From assembly GCA_003252135.1 (NCBI GenBank), contig QKDK01000241.1, positions 1 to 48,742 on the forward strand: a stretch of 48,742 bases of DNA. Reading direction: 5' to 3'. This DNA is from Clostridia bacterium (GTDB taxonomy: Bacteria > Bacillota > Clostridia > Lachnospirales > Lachnospiraceae). A model generated the notes under the pieces. The model did not search any database. It had not been told where the DNA came from and saw nothing but the letters and a program-made list of their open reading frames with translations. The translations under genes and the position numbers were made by a program. Positions 47,110 through 48,742 of this stretch are shown piece after piece (the first letter of the stretch is position 1; the number at the start of each line of letters is the position of its first letter).

Positions 47110-48443
47110 TCTTCAACTCTCAATTCGTGCTCCAGAAGGATATTTATTTCATCGACCGGAAGCGGTCTCGCATAATAATAACCCTGAATGGAATCGCATT
47201 CACTTTCACGTAAAAAATCATATTGTTCTTTTGTCTCAACACCTTCTGCAACCACCTTGAGCCCCATATTATGCGCGAGCAGAATAATTGCTTTATAGAT
47301 GTACCCTTCTCCATCCCTGACAATGGTATCGATAAATTCTTTATCTATCTTTAGTATATCAAAGGGCAGCTTATGAAGGTTTGTCAGGGAAGAATACCCT
47401 GTACCAAAGTCATCCATAGCTATGCTTATTCCCTGTGCATGTATCTCTTCCAGACTTTTTGATGCTTTTTCAAGATTACGCATGATAGCAGTTTCTGTAA
47501 CCTCTATTTCAAAATTCTTCCTTGGTATGCCAGATTCTACTGCCAATCGGCATAGCTGTCTGACTGTCTCAACATCTTCAATTACATGGCCTGATACATT
47601 GACCGCAACTTTCAGATCTGTATACCCTTTTTTCTGCCAGATCATCAGCTGTTGTGCTGCGGATCGGAGTACGATCATGGTTATAGGCAGAATATGCCCG
47701 GTGTTTTCCGCAATCGGTATAAACTCCATTGGTGAGATAAACCCTCGTTCACTATGCTTCCATCGTATCAGGGCTTCTACGCAGACCAGCTTACCGCTTT
47801 TCTGGTCGATCTGCGGCTGATAATACAGTTCAAATTCTTCTTTTTCAATAGCCTCATGCAGAGAGTTCCTCATAAAAATAAAGTTCAGGACCTGCTCCTG
47901 CATATCATGATTAAAGAATTCATACCCATTCTTTCCGTTTTCTTTTCGGTTGAACATCGCAATTTCAGCATTCTGTATCAATTCCTGATATTCTTTTCCA
48001 TGTTCAGGGTAAAGTGCTATGCCAAAGCTTGCGCTGCTATATATTTTCTGCTCGTTATATTCCCATACAGAGTTCATCACCTTGAGAAGCTGCAAAATTT
48101 TGTTTATCAGAAGCTTACTGTCTCCCGGCTGATTGAGCAGAATAGCGAACTGGTTACCATTCAGCCTTGCTGCAATATCCTCACCCGAAACAGCCAATGA
48201 TAGTTTTTGGGCTATGAACTCAAGATATTCATCGCCTGCCTTCTGCCCATACATATCATTGATGTGCTTCATGTTGTCAAGATCAAGACTTACAACCGCA
48301 AAATCAAGTTCTTTCTCAATGGATGCCTGAACATGGGTACGAAACAAATAACGGTTCGGCAGTTTTGTGAGGGCATCATAAAATGCCAGAAACTTATACT
48401 TTTCGTTGCTCTCGTCCAGCTCCTCGTTCATCGTCATAACCAC
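47097..48443 (-). CDS. GGDEF/EAL protein, degenerate GGDEF and likely active EAL (3' part of an interrupted gene)
   Basis: FYDALTKLPNRYLF; degenerate RLNGNQFAIL at the GGDEF position; YYQPQIDQKSGKLVCVEALIRWKH; MDDFGTGYSSL; GTG start in the ORF track. Confidence 0.88.
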   Translation of the reverse strand: MVMTMNEELDESNEKYKFLAFYDALTKLPNRYLFRTHVQASIEKELDFAVVSLDLDNMKHINDMYGQKAGDEYLEFIAQKLSLAVSGEDIAARLNGNQFAILLNQPGDSKLLINKILQLLKVMNSVWEYNEQKIYSSASFGIALYPEHGKEYQELIQNAEIAMFNRKENGKNGYEFFNHDMQEQVLNFIFMRNSLHEAIEKEEFELYYQPQIDQKSGKLVCVEALIRWKHSERGFISPMEFIPIAENTGHILPITMIVLRSAAQQLMIWQKKGYTDLKVAVNVSGHVIEDVETVRQLCRLAVESGIPRKNFEIEVTETAIMRNLEKASKSLEEIHAQGISIAMDDFGTGYSSLTNLHKLPFDILKIDKEFIDTIVRDGEGYIYKAIILLAHNMGLKVVAEGVETKEQYDFLRESECDSIQGYYYARPLPVDEINILLEHELRVEENAG

Positions 48444-48500
48444 TTCATAGGCCTCATTAAGCTCCCTGTGACTGAACAGAATCCTCTCGATCGCCGTTTT

Positions 48501-48742
48501 CTAGTCATCCAAAGCTTTTTTAAAGATCGTAAAAAAAATGACTGCTGTAACGATTACATAGAACCAGCCTTTAAATAGCTGAATTTCTGAATAAACCTCT
48601 TTGTTCTTTACAAGAAAAAGAAGCAGTTTATCTGATAATAAAATCCAGGCTCCGCCAATTAATAAGTATGTAAACCCGATACGGAGTGAAGTCAGAAATG
48701 GATTGGTATTTTTTTTAATATCAGAAAATAACTGATTTTCAT
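48501..48742 (-). pseudogene. N-terminal membrane part of the same GGDEF/EAL gene, ending at an in-frame TAG; runs off the window
   Basis: Minus frame reads ENQLFSDIKKNTNPFLTSLRIGFTYLLIGGAWILLSDKLLLFLVKNKEVYSEIQLFKGWFYVIVTAVIFFTIFKKALDD*KTAIERILFSHRELNEAYEVVMTMNEELDE, in the same frame as the EAL ORF. Confidence 0.75.

Overview
This 48.7 kb window looks like a low-to-mid GC Firmicutes chromosome, probably Lachnospiraceae/Clostridia (inferred from protein families and gene order). Almost all genes are on the minus strand and most are housekeeping: a Na+-pumping decarboxylase beta/gamma pair, two tRNA-Ser, ispD, tsaD/rimI/tsaB/tsaE, rnz, tex, pfkA, dnaE, a crh-like HPr plus whiA, murB, ROK glucokinase, hprK, tdk, uvrC, ftsH, a MAF-type glycosyltransferase cassette, fba, a GH95 fucosidase, msrA, a MutS2-like ATPase, and a Cys/Fe-S cluster (cysK-nifS-nifU-rrf2-metY). 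The left edge of a GGDEF/EAL gene closes the window. The most novel-looking part is about 38.85-42.2 kb. It contains (i) an unannotated structured ncRNA of about 260 nt with a consensus promoter, a triplicated -35 box and an intrinsic terminator; and (ii) a candidate RRNPP/PlcR-PapR-like peptide signalling locus. That locus has a 51-aa secreted pre-peptide ORF missing from the ORF track, tail-to-tail overlap with a 611-aa regulator carrying two HTH-TPR modules, a 24-bp perfect palindrome overlapping the peptide promoter, and a divergent 240-aa membrane protein. Other notable points are an HPr/Crh paralog with Glu at the catalytic His15 position, no rapZ/yvcK between murB and whiA, an interspersed intergenic repeat carrying RBSs, and an in-frame amber codon splitting the GGDEF/EAL gene. 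No database or folding tool was run; all calls come from reading the sequence and recalled family knowledge.
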